Program-made: the position numbers and the translations under genes
Assembly (NCBI GenBank): GCA_029266795.1
Contig: JAQSWE010000003.1
Location: forward strand, 1-43,788
Source: Alphaproteobacteria bacterium
GTDB lineage: Bacteria; Pseudomonadota; Alphaproteobacteria; Micavibrionales; UBA2020
DNA: 43,788 nt
Direction: 5' to 3'
Shown here: piece after piece, positions 1-8,278 of the stretch
Layout of the letters: each line of letters opens with the position of its first letter
How positions within the stretch are numbered: position 1 is the stretch's first letter
Notes under the pieces: model-generated
What the model saw: only the letters and a program-made list of their open reading frames with translations
Told to the model about the DNA's origin: nothing
Databases searched by the model: none

Positions 1-3000
1 TTTGCGGGTCCATATTGGCGAGCGCCTTGATGTTAAAGGCCGTCGCTTCCACGCCGCCTTCGCTCCAGCGGTAATGGATGCCGCTTTCGCCCCAATGCGC
101 GGTCGCGTTATCCTTGTCTTCCGACACGCCGTTGACGATGTTTTGCGACAGCACGCGGCTGCGCTCCGCATTACCATACTTATGCTCGGCCAGTGCGAAC
201 AGTGCGCGGGTATAGGGGTTCAGCTTGCCGCGCATATCCCAAAGCCGCGTACGTTGCTTGTCGGCGCGCTGTTCCGGCGCGGTCGAGACATTCGACAGCG
301 CATGGAGCATCCAGGCCAGCATATCGGGCTGGTCTTCTTCCTCGACCAACTGATTACGCAGGAATTCCGACGCGCGGCTCAGCACATCGCCACGCACATC
401 CATGCCGGCTTCGTTGGCAAGGCTCAGCCCCCAAACCACGTAAGATGTCATGAAACGGTCGCTGTCGCCGTCTTTCCACCAGCCCCAGCCGCCATCACCA
501 TGTTGGAAATCATAGAGGCGCGTCAGCGCATCCGTCGTCATTTTATCGAGCTTGTTATAGGTCGTATCGGTACGGCGCTGCGGATGGCCTTGCGGGTCGT
601 TGCGCGACTCCAGCACGTCGCTCAAATATGCCTCCACATCCTCGCCCTTGATGCCCAGATCCTTCATCGTCTTGCGCACGATGATCGCGGGCAGGAAGCG
701 GCTCATGGTCTGCTCCACGCAGCCATAAGGGTATTCGGCGAGGTAGGGCAGCGCGTCCAGCAGGTTCGCCGCGAGTGAGGGCGAGATGGTCAGGCGTAAG
801 GACGTCGCTTCTTTGATACGTTCTTTCGGGATATTTACGGTTAGCTCCTTCGTCGTCTCGTCGCCCGTTGACTTCAGCACCAGCGATTGCGCGATGAATT
901 TTTCGATTCCGTGCGGGATAACCGGATAGGTTTTTCCCATCGCATCCGATGCTTTTTCCGATTTGGCGATGACGGTAATCTTCGCCATGCCAGCTTTCCC
1001 GGCAGATACCGCCCAGTCCACGCGCGTCTGCCCGTTGGCGGGCACGGTAACCGATGTCAGCTCGCCCTTCACGGGATGTCCATCCTTATAAAGGCCGGTG
1101 ACGGTCACGCCTTCCGCCTTGATGACAGGCTGCACGATGACAGGCTTGTCGGTCATGTTGTCGATCAGCGCAGAAACGTTCACAAGGTCGCGTTCGGTAA
1201 AGAATCGCGGCGCCTGCAGGCGGATCATCAGGTTCTTGTTCGACTTCACTTCATGCGTCACGCTGCCAATCGACGTTTCGCGCGTCGACGCGCGCGCGGT
1301 TGCACGCCATGTGGTGAGCGAATCAGGGAACGTGACCTTGACGGTTGCGCGCCCTTGCGCATCGGTTTTCAGCGATGGCAGCCAAGTAACAGTCGAGCGG
1401 AAATCACTGCGTACGCGCTCAGGCTCCTGTATCGGCGCACCATTGGCTTGCTCCATGCCAGCGGGCGCTTTCTTCTTTTCCATTTCGTTCTTATCGGCGG
1501 ACATTTCCTTGGCCGCGCGCTGCGCCATGGCGGGCGCAGGGACGGAATTGGGTGCCATAGACGATTTCATGACCGCGCTATCGGCAGCGGCAATCGCCCC
1601 CATGCCGCCAACGGCACCAAACCGCTGCCGGTCGCCCTCTTCACGCAAATCGTCCATACGACCGTCTTTTTTGCCGTTGCTGCGGCGGCGGTCATTTTCC
1701 TGATCAGTGATCAACTCGCCGTTTTCGCCCCGCATCAGCAGCGTATACGGCCGCTGGTAAAAACTTGCCTGTGTCTGGATGCTCAGCTGCTTCTTGTCGC
1801 CGTAGAAGAATTTGCGGATATCGGGCGCGAATTCGTCCTGGATATAGTAAATCGCGGCATCGGTCACGCCAATTGCGACTTCGGCTGCGACGGGCTTGCC
1901 GTCCTTGTCGGTCACTTCGATATCGAAACTGCCTTCTTCCTGCGGCTGGTATACGGCTTTGTCGGACGTCACCTTGACATTCAGGAACTTGTCGGATGGC
2001 GGCACGATCACCTGCAGCTGCGCCTGCTTGAGCTGGTACTGGCTGCCGCTGATGGCGTTGATGAAGATATTTGGGGTGTAATTGCCTTCGACCGGCAGTT
2101 CCACCAGCTTCACGCTGCCTTCCAGATGCAGCATTTTATAGTCATAGAGGTTGTCGCTTTCGAGCGAGAGCAGCACCCATGTATCCGGCACGTCGGAGAC
2201 GATCATCGCGCGCATCGTATCGCCCGCGTTGTACGTGTCTTTTTCCGTGATGATCTGCAACCCGCCATAGCGGTAGCCGATATTGGTCGCGTCGGTGTCG
2301 CAGACATAGATATTGGCAAGCGCCGTCACGGGGTTGCCGTTATCAAAACCTGTGAATTCGACCGTGTAGTAGCCGTTTTCCGACGGTTCAAATTCGAACA
2401 AAGCTTCGCCCTTGTCATTCGTTTTCACGAATTTCGTCATGATCTCGCGGCCTTCATAGCCGGCGGGAGTCACAACCTTGTCTTCCAGCACAACCGGATC
2501 ACGCCAGCTGTTGCGACGGATGATGACCTTTCCTTCGACGGCGACGGGTTTTTCGTCGGCAGTCAGCGTGCGGATCAGGGCCTGCGCCTTGTCGCCGGGG
2601 CGGTAGATGTTCTGCTTCGCCTCGACCGTCGCGTAATAGGCGGTTTTCATGACCTTGATATCGGCAGAGCCACGGATCTCGCGGCGGCTTTTGTCCACCA
2701 CGCGCACTTCGACATGGTATTGCAGGTCGCCTGAATCCTTTGCGGTCTCGATCTTGAATGTCGCCTTGCCGTCCTTGCCGGTTTTGATCTTTTCCTGCTT
2801 CATCAGCTGGCCGTAGCCGCCATAGCCGTAATTCTGCGGATACATATCGTCGTAATACCAGCTATAGGCGCGCCAAGGGCGGTAATAGCGGTAATAGGGG
2901 TTCTGGTAGACGAGGTATTCCACATCGGCATCCGCAACCGGCCCGCCAAAGTAATATTGTGAATCGATGGAAATATCGATCGTATCGCCCAGGCGATACG

Positions 3001-5008
3001 CGGCAATACCGTCTTTCGGTTCTTTCGGCGCGGGCGTCACGGTGACGGTGTATTCGGGAAGCTTGTATTCCTCCAGCCGGAACAGCTGCGCCGTGGAGAG
3101 CTGGTTGTTCGCATCCGCCGTATAAAGCTGTAGCGAATATTCACCCAGCACCGCCTTGTCGTCGAGCACCAGCTTGCCGTCAAACGCGCCGTAATCGTTT
3201 AGTGTGTAGTCCGATTCCAGCACCTGTTTTCCCTGCGCGTCGTAGATGCGCGCTTTCACCTTCAAACCTGCGGGCGCGGTGAACATGCCGTCCTTCGGCT
3301 GGCGCAGCATCGCCTTGAAGTTTACTGTTTCGTTAGGGCGATAGGCGGGGCGGTCGGTATAGGCGTAGAGCCAGTATTCGCCCTTATTGTTGCTGTAATA
3401 ATTGTAATAATTATTCTGCACGAAGGCTTGGCGATCCTCCGATGCCATCACGCCGAACACGCTATGCTGCTGCGAATAATTCAGTTTCGTATTACTGCGC
3501 AGCGCGGTTTTCAACAGGCCGTTATCGTCAGTGCGGCCTTCGTCGACGATCCAGCGCGTGTTGTTGGTATCGTCGTAATAGCTATAGGTATAGCGGATAT
3601 CGGCATTGGGGATGGGCTTGCCGGTTTTCGCATCCATCGCGAAGAACAGCCCCTTGTCATTCGCAACCTTGCTGACCAGCGCGACGTCGCTTACCAGTAC
3701 GAGGTCGAAAGCGGGCGCGAGGCTGCCGGCTGTCGCGACCATGATATAGGCACCTGTCGGCAACTGGCCGGTTTTCGGATCGGCTTTTTCACCGGTTTCC
3801 GCGCGCCAGTCGGCGAGGCTCTTGAATTCGTTATACTGAAGATGCTTGCCTTCTTCTTTCAGCGCCAGTTTTGCCTCGAGCGCGACGGGCAGGGATTTGT
3901 AACGGCCGGATTCGACCATTTTTTGCAGCATTTCCTGATAGCTGCCATAGCCTGAGCCGTCATCCTTCAGTTTCAGCTCTTTGCCGAGGTCGATTTTATA
4001 AAAAGCGATCTGCGCCGTTTTCACATTGCGCCAGCCGAGGCTGATCTGGATCTCCGAGCCTGGCAGGAAGGTATTAGCGACGCCCGCCGAGAGCTGCGGA
4101 TTGACGATGTATTCCATACGGCGCTTGGCGTCATCGACCCATTGCGACTGGCCTGTCTTGAATTTCGCCGTCAGCTGCTTGTAGGTCTTCACCGCCTCGA
4201 CGAATTCCGACTTGTTCTCGTAAAACATGCCGAGCTGGTAGAGCGCGTCATCCGCCCAGTCGGTATCACCGAAATCTTCGGCGATTGTCTCGAATTCCTC
4301 GATCGCCTTGTCGCGCAGTTTCTGGTCGCCGCTGTAATTCTGCTGCCATGCCATGGCAAGCCCGTAATGCGCGCGCGCCTTGTCGTTGTCGGACTCCGCC
4401 ACTTTCAGGATTTCGGCGAACAGCACCTGCAGCGATTCATTGCCCTGCGGCGGTACGGGGGGCACGGGCGCGATCATGCGCTTGCCGCCAAGGCGGATCG
4501 GGCGGATATCCGCGTTGTACCAGCCCCAGCGCGTGGTTATGAAATCGGCCAGCTGGAAGCTGATAGCGATAAATTCCTCGCGCGCGAGATCGACGTCGCT
4601 CGACCCCGCCCACCAGTCGCGCGCATCGTCGAGGTATTTCTTGATGTCCTGCGCCTTGCCATAGGCGTCGGTTTCGGTGTAGCGCGTGGCCAGCGAGACG
4701 CCGGCCTCCGCCCACCAGCGGTCATGATCCTTACCGTCGGCCAGTTCTTGCAATTTTTTCTGCGCCGATGCCAGTTTCGTTTCATCCTTCAGCTGGACGA
4801 TGCTGTCGCCCCATTTGAAAGCGGCTTCGCGCGCCACTTTCTCATCGGCTTTCTGGTCGAGGAATTTTTCGAATTCTGTTGCGGCCAACTGCCATGATTT
4901 TTCGGCATAATATTTGTTCGCCGTTTCAAGGTCGGCTGCCGTGTAGGCCTGCGCGCTTTGCGGCACGAACAGCGCCAGAACCAGTGCGAAAAACGCCAGA
5001 ATTTGCAT
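1..5008 (-). CDS. Alpha-2-macroglobulin family protein (C-terminus beyond the window)
   Basis: Large secreted macroglobulin-like protein. Bacterial members are thought to trap attacking proteases in the periplasm. The frame is open from the ATG at 5008 to the window edge, giving at least 1669 residues. The N-terminus is a signal peptide (MQILAFFALVLALFVPQSAQA, then YTAAD) with no lipobox cysteine, so it is probably soluble rather than a lipoprotein. Residues about 20-290 are helical, with a TPR-like unit near 251-285 (WADDALYQLGMFYENKSEF). Beta-rich MG domains follow, including a Tyr/Gly-rich stretch near 700-735. A Met/Ala/Lys-rich low-complexity segment near 1140-1190 sits where a bait region is expected. 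The A2M domain starts near 1202 (DFRSTVTWLPSL). The thioester motif is intact: YGCVEQ, Cys1430 and Gln1433. The usual neighbour pbpC is not visible because the gene runs off the left edge. Confidence 0.93.
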   Translation of the reverse strand, partial: MQILAFFALVLALFVPQSAQAYTAADLETANKYYAEKSWQLAATEFEKFLDQKADEKVAREAAFKWGDSIVQLKDETKLASAQKKLQELADGKDHDRWWAEAGVSLATRYTETDAYGKAQDIKKYLDDARDWWAGSSDVDLAREEFIAISFQLADFITTRWGWYNADIRPIRLGGKRMIAPVPPVPPQGNESLQVLFAEILKVAESDNDKARAHYGLAMAWQQNYSGDQKLRDKAIEEFETIAEDFGDTDWADDALYQLGMFYENKSEFVEAVKTYKQLTAKFKTGQSQWVDDAKRRMEYIVNPQLSAGVANTFLPGSEIQISLGWRNVKTAQIAFYKIDLGKELKLKDDGSGYGSYQEMLQKMVESGRYKSLPVALEAKLALKEEGKHLQYNEFKSLADWRAETGEKADPKTGQLPTGAYIMVATAGSLAPAFDLVLVSDVALVSKVANDKGLFFAMDAKTGKPIPNADIRYTYSYYDDTNNTRWIVDEGRTDDNGLLKTALRSNTKLNYSQQHSVFGVMASEDRQAFVQNNYYNYYSNNKGEYWLYAYTDRPAYRPNETVNFKAMLRQPKDGMFTAPAGLKVKARIYDAQGKQVLESDYTLNDYGAFDGKLVLDDKAVLGEYSLQLYTADANNQLSTAQLFRLEEYKLPEYTVTVTPAPKEPKDGIAAYRLGDTIDISIDSQYYFGGPVADADVEYLVYQNPYYRYYRPWRAYSWYYDDMYPQNYGYGGYGQLMKQEKIKTGKDGKATFKIETAKDSGDLQYHVEVRVVDKSRREIRGSADIKVMKTAYYATVEAKQNIYRPGDKAQALIRTLTADEKPVAVEGKVIIRRNSWRDPVVLEDKVVTPAGYEGREIMTKFVKTNDKGEALFEFEPSENGYYTVEFTGFDNGNPVTALANIYVCDTDATNIGYRYGGLQIITEKDTYNAGDTMRAMIVSDVPDTWVLLSLESDNLYDYKMLHLEGSVKLVELPVEGNYTPNIFINAISGSQYQLKQAQLQVIVPPSDKFLNVKVTSDKAVYQPQEEGSFDIEVTDKDGKPVAAEVAIGVTDAAIYYIQDEFAPDIRKFFYGDKKQLSIQTQASFYQRPYTLLMRGENGELITDQENDRRRSNGKKDGRMDDLREEGDRQRFGAVGGMGAIAAADSAVMKSSMAPNSVPAPAMAQRAAKEMSADKNEMEKKKAPAGMEQANGAPIQEPERVRSDFRSTVTWLPSLKTDAQGRATVKVTFPDSLTTWRATARASTRETSIGSVTHEVKSNKNLMIRLQAPRFFTERDLVNVSALIDNMTDKPVIVQPVIKAEGVTVTGLYKDGHPVKGELTSVTVPANGQTRVDWAVSAGKAGMAKITVIAKSEKASDAMGKTYPVIPHGIEKFIAQSLVLKSTGDETTKELTVNIPKERIKEATSLRLTISPSLAANLLDALPYLAEYPYGCVEQTMSRFLPAIIVRKTMKDLGIKGEDVEAYLSDVLESRNDPQGHPQRRTDTTYNKLDKMTTDALTRLYDFQHGDGGWGWWKDGDSDRFMTSYVVWGLSLANEAGMDVRGDVLSRASEFLRNQLVEEEDQPDMLAWMLHALSNVSTAPEQRADKQRTRLWDMRGKLNPYTRALFALAEHKYGNAERSRVLSQNIVNGVSEDKDNATAHWGESGIHYRWSEGGVEATAFNIKALANMDPQ

Positions 5009-5103
5009 GACAGCACCCTTGCGGAGAAAATGTTGTAACAAGGATTAGACGCGGCATATCGCGCAATCCTTGGAAAATACTTTCCGATGATAGAGGGCGC
5101 GGC

Positions 5104-5118
5104 TTAACAACTTGTTAA
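5104..5118. promoter_or_regulatory. Perfect palindrome upstream of the A2M gene, possible operator
   Basis: TTAACAACTTGTTAA is a 7+1+7 perfect inverted repeat about 96 bases upstream of the A2M start, in the 156-base gap between that gene and allA. Size and symmetry fit a dimeric repressor site. No regulator is identified and no convincing -35/-10 pair was found beside it. Confidence 0.4.
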
Positions 5119-5144
5119 TTAAAGGGAAATCCGCAACGTGAACG

Positions 5145-5158
5145 GGCGTTATAACGCC
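5145..5158. repeat. Palindrome GGCGTTATAACGCC after allA
   Basis: A 14-base perfect palindrome directly follows the allA stop on the minus strand. No T-tract follows, so it is a poor intrinsic terminator. It could end the allA message as a small hairpin or be a second protein-binding site upstream of the A2M gene. Confidence 0.35.
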
Positions 5159-5164
5159 GTTACG

Positions 5165-5668
5165 TCAATAATCGATCGTCATAATATTGTCGCCCTCGAA
5201 ATAAACTTCGTCGAGGTTCTTATCCGTTCCACCACGGTCGATGACCATGAAGTCGCAGACCTTGTCCAGCGCGAGGCTGTAATGATGCCATGTGCCGCGC
5301 GCGTAATTCACCCCCTGCTTCGGCCCGGCGAGGAAGGCGCGCATTTTCGACGCGTCGAAATCACCGGCGGGCGCGACCACAACCATATAGGGATGATTGT
5401 CGAGCGGGTAGAACGCCTGACTGGACAACGGATGCCGCTCCATCACCTTCAGCGCAATCGGGCGCGGTAGCGGTTTGGACCGGAAAATGCTGACCAGCGG
5501 CTGACCGCCATCCTGCAGCAAATCGAGTGTGGCGATACTGTGATACCGCTCGGTATTGCCGTAGTTGATATGGCGCAATTCCTGTGCCGTTGCTGTCTCC
5601 AGCACATCACCGAAGGGCTTGAAAGCGGCGGCAGTCAGCGGTTCGGGCTTTAAAATGCGGTTTTTCAT
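5165..5668 (-). CDS. allA: Ureidoglycolate lyase
   Basis: Cleaves ureidoglycolate to glyoxylate and urea, the last step of allantoin breakdown, in the cytoplasm. The 167-residue product has the usual family size. Recognisable blocks are ERHPLSSQAFYPL in the middle, GVNYARGTWHH near the C-terminus and the final FMVIDRGG. The ATG at 5668 gives the expected start MKNRILKPEPLTAAAF; the frame is open further upstream but that part does not look like the family. The gene is divergent from the allantoicase gene that makes its substrate, so the two probably share the 79-base gap as a control region. The product glyoxylate can be used by malate synthase at 18237-19781. Confidence 0.93.
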   Translation of the reverse strand: MKNRILKPEPLTAAAFKPFGDVLETATAQELRHINYGNTERYHSIATLDLLQDGGQPLVSIFRSKPLPRPIALKVMERHPLSSQAFYPLDNHPYMVVVAPAGDFDASKMRAFLAGPKQGVNYARGTWHHYSLALDKVCDFMVIDRGGTDKNLDEVYFEGDNIMTIDY

Positions 5669-5747
5669 GGCACTTTCAGGGGGTTGCTTTGCCTGTCCAA
5701 TAGTTGCATAAAACGGGTATCCGTCAAACAAGCAATTGCAGGACATC
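5669..5747. promoter_or_regulatory. Divergent promoter region allA / allantoicase
   Basis: On the minus strand TTGACG (revcomp of 5722-5727, inside TTGACGGA 5720-5727) is a good -35 for allA; the best -10 is weak (CTATTG or TATTGG at spacing 18-19). On the plus strand TTGCTT with N17 and CATAAA is a weak candidate for the allantoicase gene. The allantoicase start has AGGA at 5740-5743, four bases before the ATG at 5748. Confidence 0.4.
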
Positions 5748-6920
5748 ATGGCCAAAACGCCCGCGAAAAAAGCAGCCCCGAAAACAGCATCTAAAGCCGG
5801 GAAGCTCAACACCCATAACGGCCGCAAGCCGATCCCCGCCATCCTGATGGCCTATTCGGAATCGGATTTCACGAACCCCCACGAGGCGATGACCGCGCAG
5901 GAGCCGAAGGATTGCCGCGGCGATTTCACCCATATGGGCGCGAAATACTGGGGCTATGAGTCGCGCCGCCACATGGCGACCCGCGTGTCGCAACAGGGCG
6001 AAGCGCTCGATTTCAACCATGCAGCCCACAACTGGATGATCATCGGGCTGAAAAAGCGCGCCGTCATCGACGCCATCACCATCAGCACGAAATGGTACAC
6101 CGGAAACCAGGTGCAGGCGGCATCGGTTTTCCTGATCGACGATCTCGAAGGCGGTCAGGTGCAGGTGCTGAACCGCGCGAAGCTGAAGCCTGATTCAGAA
6201 CATGTCTTCAAGATCAAGCCCGCAACCGCGACGGAAGTTTATGTGGAGCTTTATTATGAAGGCGGCCTCTCCCGCATCAATTTCTTCGGCGAACTCGCCG
6301 ATGTGCAGCTGCCCGAACGGCGTAATCTGCTCGATGGCGCGAAGATCAGCCATGTCTCGAACATCCATTACGGCGTGCCCGACCGCGCGGTCGGCGGCGA
6401 CCGCCAGCAGATGTATATGTATGGCTGGGAATCGGCGCGCACCGGATACGGCGAACAGGCATTGTTCCACCTGAAAAAACCCGCCGTAATCGACGAAGTG
6501 ATTGTCGACACTTACCTCCACCGCCTCAATGCCCCAATGACCGCGCATGTCTATGGCCTGAACATGGCCGACAAAGGCGTGAAGGGCAAAAAACTGGATG
6601 CGCTGATGAAACTCGCCCCGAAATGGAGCGTCGTGTTCGATGGCGACAAGCATGTGGTGCCGAAGGATTTCAAAGATTACATGCTGAACCAGAAATACCT
6701 GAAGGAAAAAGGCGTTACCGATAACGAACAATTCCAGATCATGCTCCACCTGCCCAAGGGCAGCCCCTGGAAGCCGATCATCCCCTTCGCCCCGCTGTCA
6801 CCAGACACCTATCACCGCTATCGCGACGTGCAGGATGCAGGGCCCGTCACGCATGTGCTCTATATGCACTACGACAACGGCGGTATCCACGGCTTGAAGA
6901 TGTTCGGGACCGAAGCCTAA
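5748..6920 (+). CDS. alc: Allantoicase
   Basis: Hydrolyses allantoate to ureidoglycolate and urea. The product is 390 residues, somewhat longer than typical allantoicases (about 330-350), mainly through a Lys/Ala-rich N-terminal tail of about 25 residues (MAKTPAKKAAPKTASKAG). The two-fold allantoicase repeat is visible: GAKYWGYESRR then NWMIIGLKKRAVIDAI and STKWYTGNQ in the first half, and GWESARTGYGEQ with the matching strands in the second. GGLSRINFFGEL and GGIHGLKMFG close the two repeats. The ATG at 5748 is preferred over an in-frame TTG at 5736 because AGGA lies just ahead of it. It is divergent from allA, whose product acts next. The stop overlaps the end of the convergent downstream gene by 4 bases. 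Confidence 0.88.
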   Translation: MAKTPAKKAAPKTASKAGKLNTHNGRKPIPAILMAYSESDFTNPHEAMTAQEPKDCRGDFTHMGAKYWGYESRRHMATRVSQQGEALDFNHAAHNWMIIGLKKRAVIDAITISTKWYTGNQVQAASVFLIDDLEGGQVQVLNRAKLKPDSEHVFKIKPATATEVYVELYYEGGLSRINFFGELADVQLPERRNLLDGAKISHVSNIHYGVPDRAVGGDRQQMYMYGWESARTGYGEQALFHLKKPAVIDEVIVDTYLHRLNAPMTAHVYGLNMADKGVKGKKLDALMKLAPKWSVVFDGDKHVVPKDFKDYMLNQKYLKEKGVTDNEQFQIMLHLPKGSPWKPIIPFAPLSPDTYHRYRDVQDAGPVTHVLYMHYDNGGIHGLKMFGTEA

Positions 6921-8278
6921 CTCCGGCGGCGGTCGCGCTTTAGCAGGCTGAAGGCAAAAACCACGACTAGCGCAAGCGTCGCCAGCAGCACACCAATCCG
7001 CAAGATGGACGGCGCCTGCAGGCTATCGCCTTGGGTCGTGAAATCGACCGTGTCGACAATGACCGACAATGTACTGATCAGCGTGAAGGCCAGCATGAAC
7101 AACCCGAGCTTCTTGTTCTGCAGATGGTTCAGGTTTTCGCGGATGCGGTTATAGATTTTTTCGACCAGTTCCAGTTTCGTGTTCAGGTTGTCGAAACGGT
7201 CGCGCGTATGCCACGCCTTTTCAAGCGCATGCCAGATTTTCAAACCCTGCGGGTCGAGGCTGTTGTCGAAATCGTCATAGACGGCCTTGAATAGAGTCAC
7301 TTTTGACTGATATTCGACGATGATTTCCGACTGGCGCTCCAGCAGTTTCATGTCTTGCGAATGTTTCTGGCGGTCGAGCTCGTTCGACAGGAAAAACAGG
7401 TCGCGGTCGATATCTTCCGCCGCCACATAAAAAATATTCTGCGCCCGCACCATGCTGAGCAGCGTGCCGAGCTGTTTGGGCTGGATGGCGGCGGCATCAT
7501 ACACCTCCGCCGAATTGCCGTTGCCGGGATAGACGGATAGGCCGGGAATAACGGACGCATCCTCGATCAGGTGTGCCTGTTCGCTAAAGATCAACTGCTT
7601 TGCGGCTTGCTTTTCCAGCTCATCGCCGCCCGCGCAGGCGACATGGAACACGCGGTGCACCCAGAACAGGTCGCCGATGCCCTGAAAAATGCTGCTATTG
7701 CTCCAATAGCTGTTCTTGCGGCTGCCGTAGAAACTGGCGAGCGTGTATTCCGGCAGCAACTTGCCCGCCGCCCGCTCAAACGTCTCGACATATAGCGGGC
7801 GGTAGGATGATAACAGCGAACTCGCCTTTTCCGTCGCCACGCGGAATTCATCCATCGTCAGGTCGCGCAAGGCCTCGATCTCGCCCTCGAAAGTGACCGA
7901 GCCATAGCCCATGTCGTAAAGGCGGATATCAATCGCGTGGATATGAAACAGGCAGTCATTTTCATGCTGCAGCACCTGCAGCAGTTGATGCGCGGCGAGC
8001 GCCGCCGCCAATTCCCTGTCCTCCAGCGTGCGGCCCGCGAAATAACCGGGGATGATCGTATTGCCGCGCCGCGTATCGGCATCGATCTTCATTTTGTTGC
8101 CGCGCAGGCCTTGTGTCGGCGTATACCAATGCCCGCCTGCCATGCCCGCCACGAATTCCTGCTGGTAGGCTGCATACCCCTTCGCCAGCAGCGCGCGGCT
8201 GTCGATGACGAGGCCCGAGCGCATGGGCCCGTTGAACGTCATGTCGCGCCGCTGGTGCTTCGGCAGGAAGATCGTCAT
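6917..8278 (-). CDS. Uncharacterised protein with two C-terminal membrane helices
   Basis: Function not recognised. The 453-residue product is mostly soluble and helical, with a charged stretch before the end (ELVEKIYNRIRENLNHLQNK) followed by two hydrophobic helices (GLFMLAFTLISTLSVIV and IGVLLATLALVVVFAFSLL) and a basic tail KRDRRRS. This order, helical body then a C-terminal hairpin of membrane helices, recalls CorA-like proteins, but the GMN loop motif is absent, so no transport role is claimed. The ATG at 8278 overlaps the stop of the upstream M48 peptidase gene as ATGA, which implies translational coupling and a shared process. An in-frame upstream start at 8314 would lie inside the peptidase gene and is less likely. 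Confidence 0.8.
   Translation of the reverse strand: MTIFLPKHQRRDMTFNGPMRSGLVIDSRALLAKGYAAYQQEFVAGMAGGHWYTPTQGLRGNKMKIDADTRRGNTIIPGYFAGRTLEDRELAAALAAHQLLQVLQHENDCLFHIHAIDIRLYDMGYGSVTFEGEIEALRDLTMDEFRVATEKASSLLSSYRPLYVETFERAAGKLLPEYTLASFYGSRKNSYWSNSSIFQGIGDLFWVHRVFHVACAGGDELEKQAAKQLIFSEQAHLIEDASVIPGLSVYPGNGNSAEVYDAAAIQPKQLGTLLSMVRAQNIFYVAAEDIDRDLFFLSNELDRQKHSQDMKLLERQSEIIVEYQSKVTLFKAVYDDFDNSLDPQGLKIWHALEKAWHTRDRFDNLNTKLELVEKIYNRIRENLNHLQNKKLGLFMLAFTLISTLSVIVDTVDFTTQGDSLQAPSILRIGVLLATLALVVVFAFSLLKRDRRRS

Noticed and set aside
2..4897. Long plus-strand open frames (258, 615 and 251 codons) across the left end
   Set aside because: They are antisense to the alpha-2-macroglobulin gene, have Arg/His-rich compositions and no recognisable domains; the minus strand carries a signal peptide and thioester motif.
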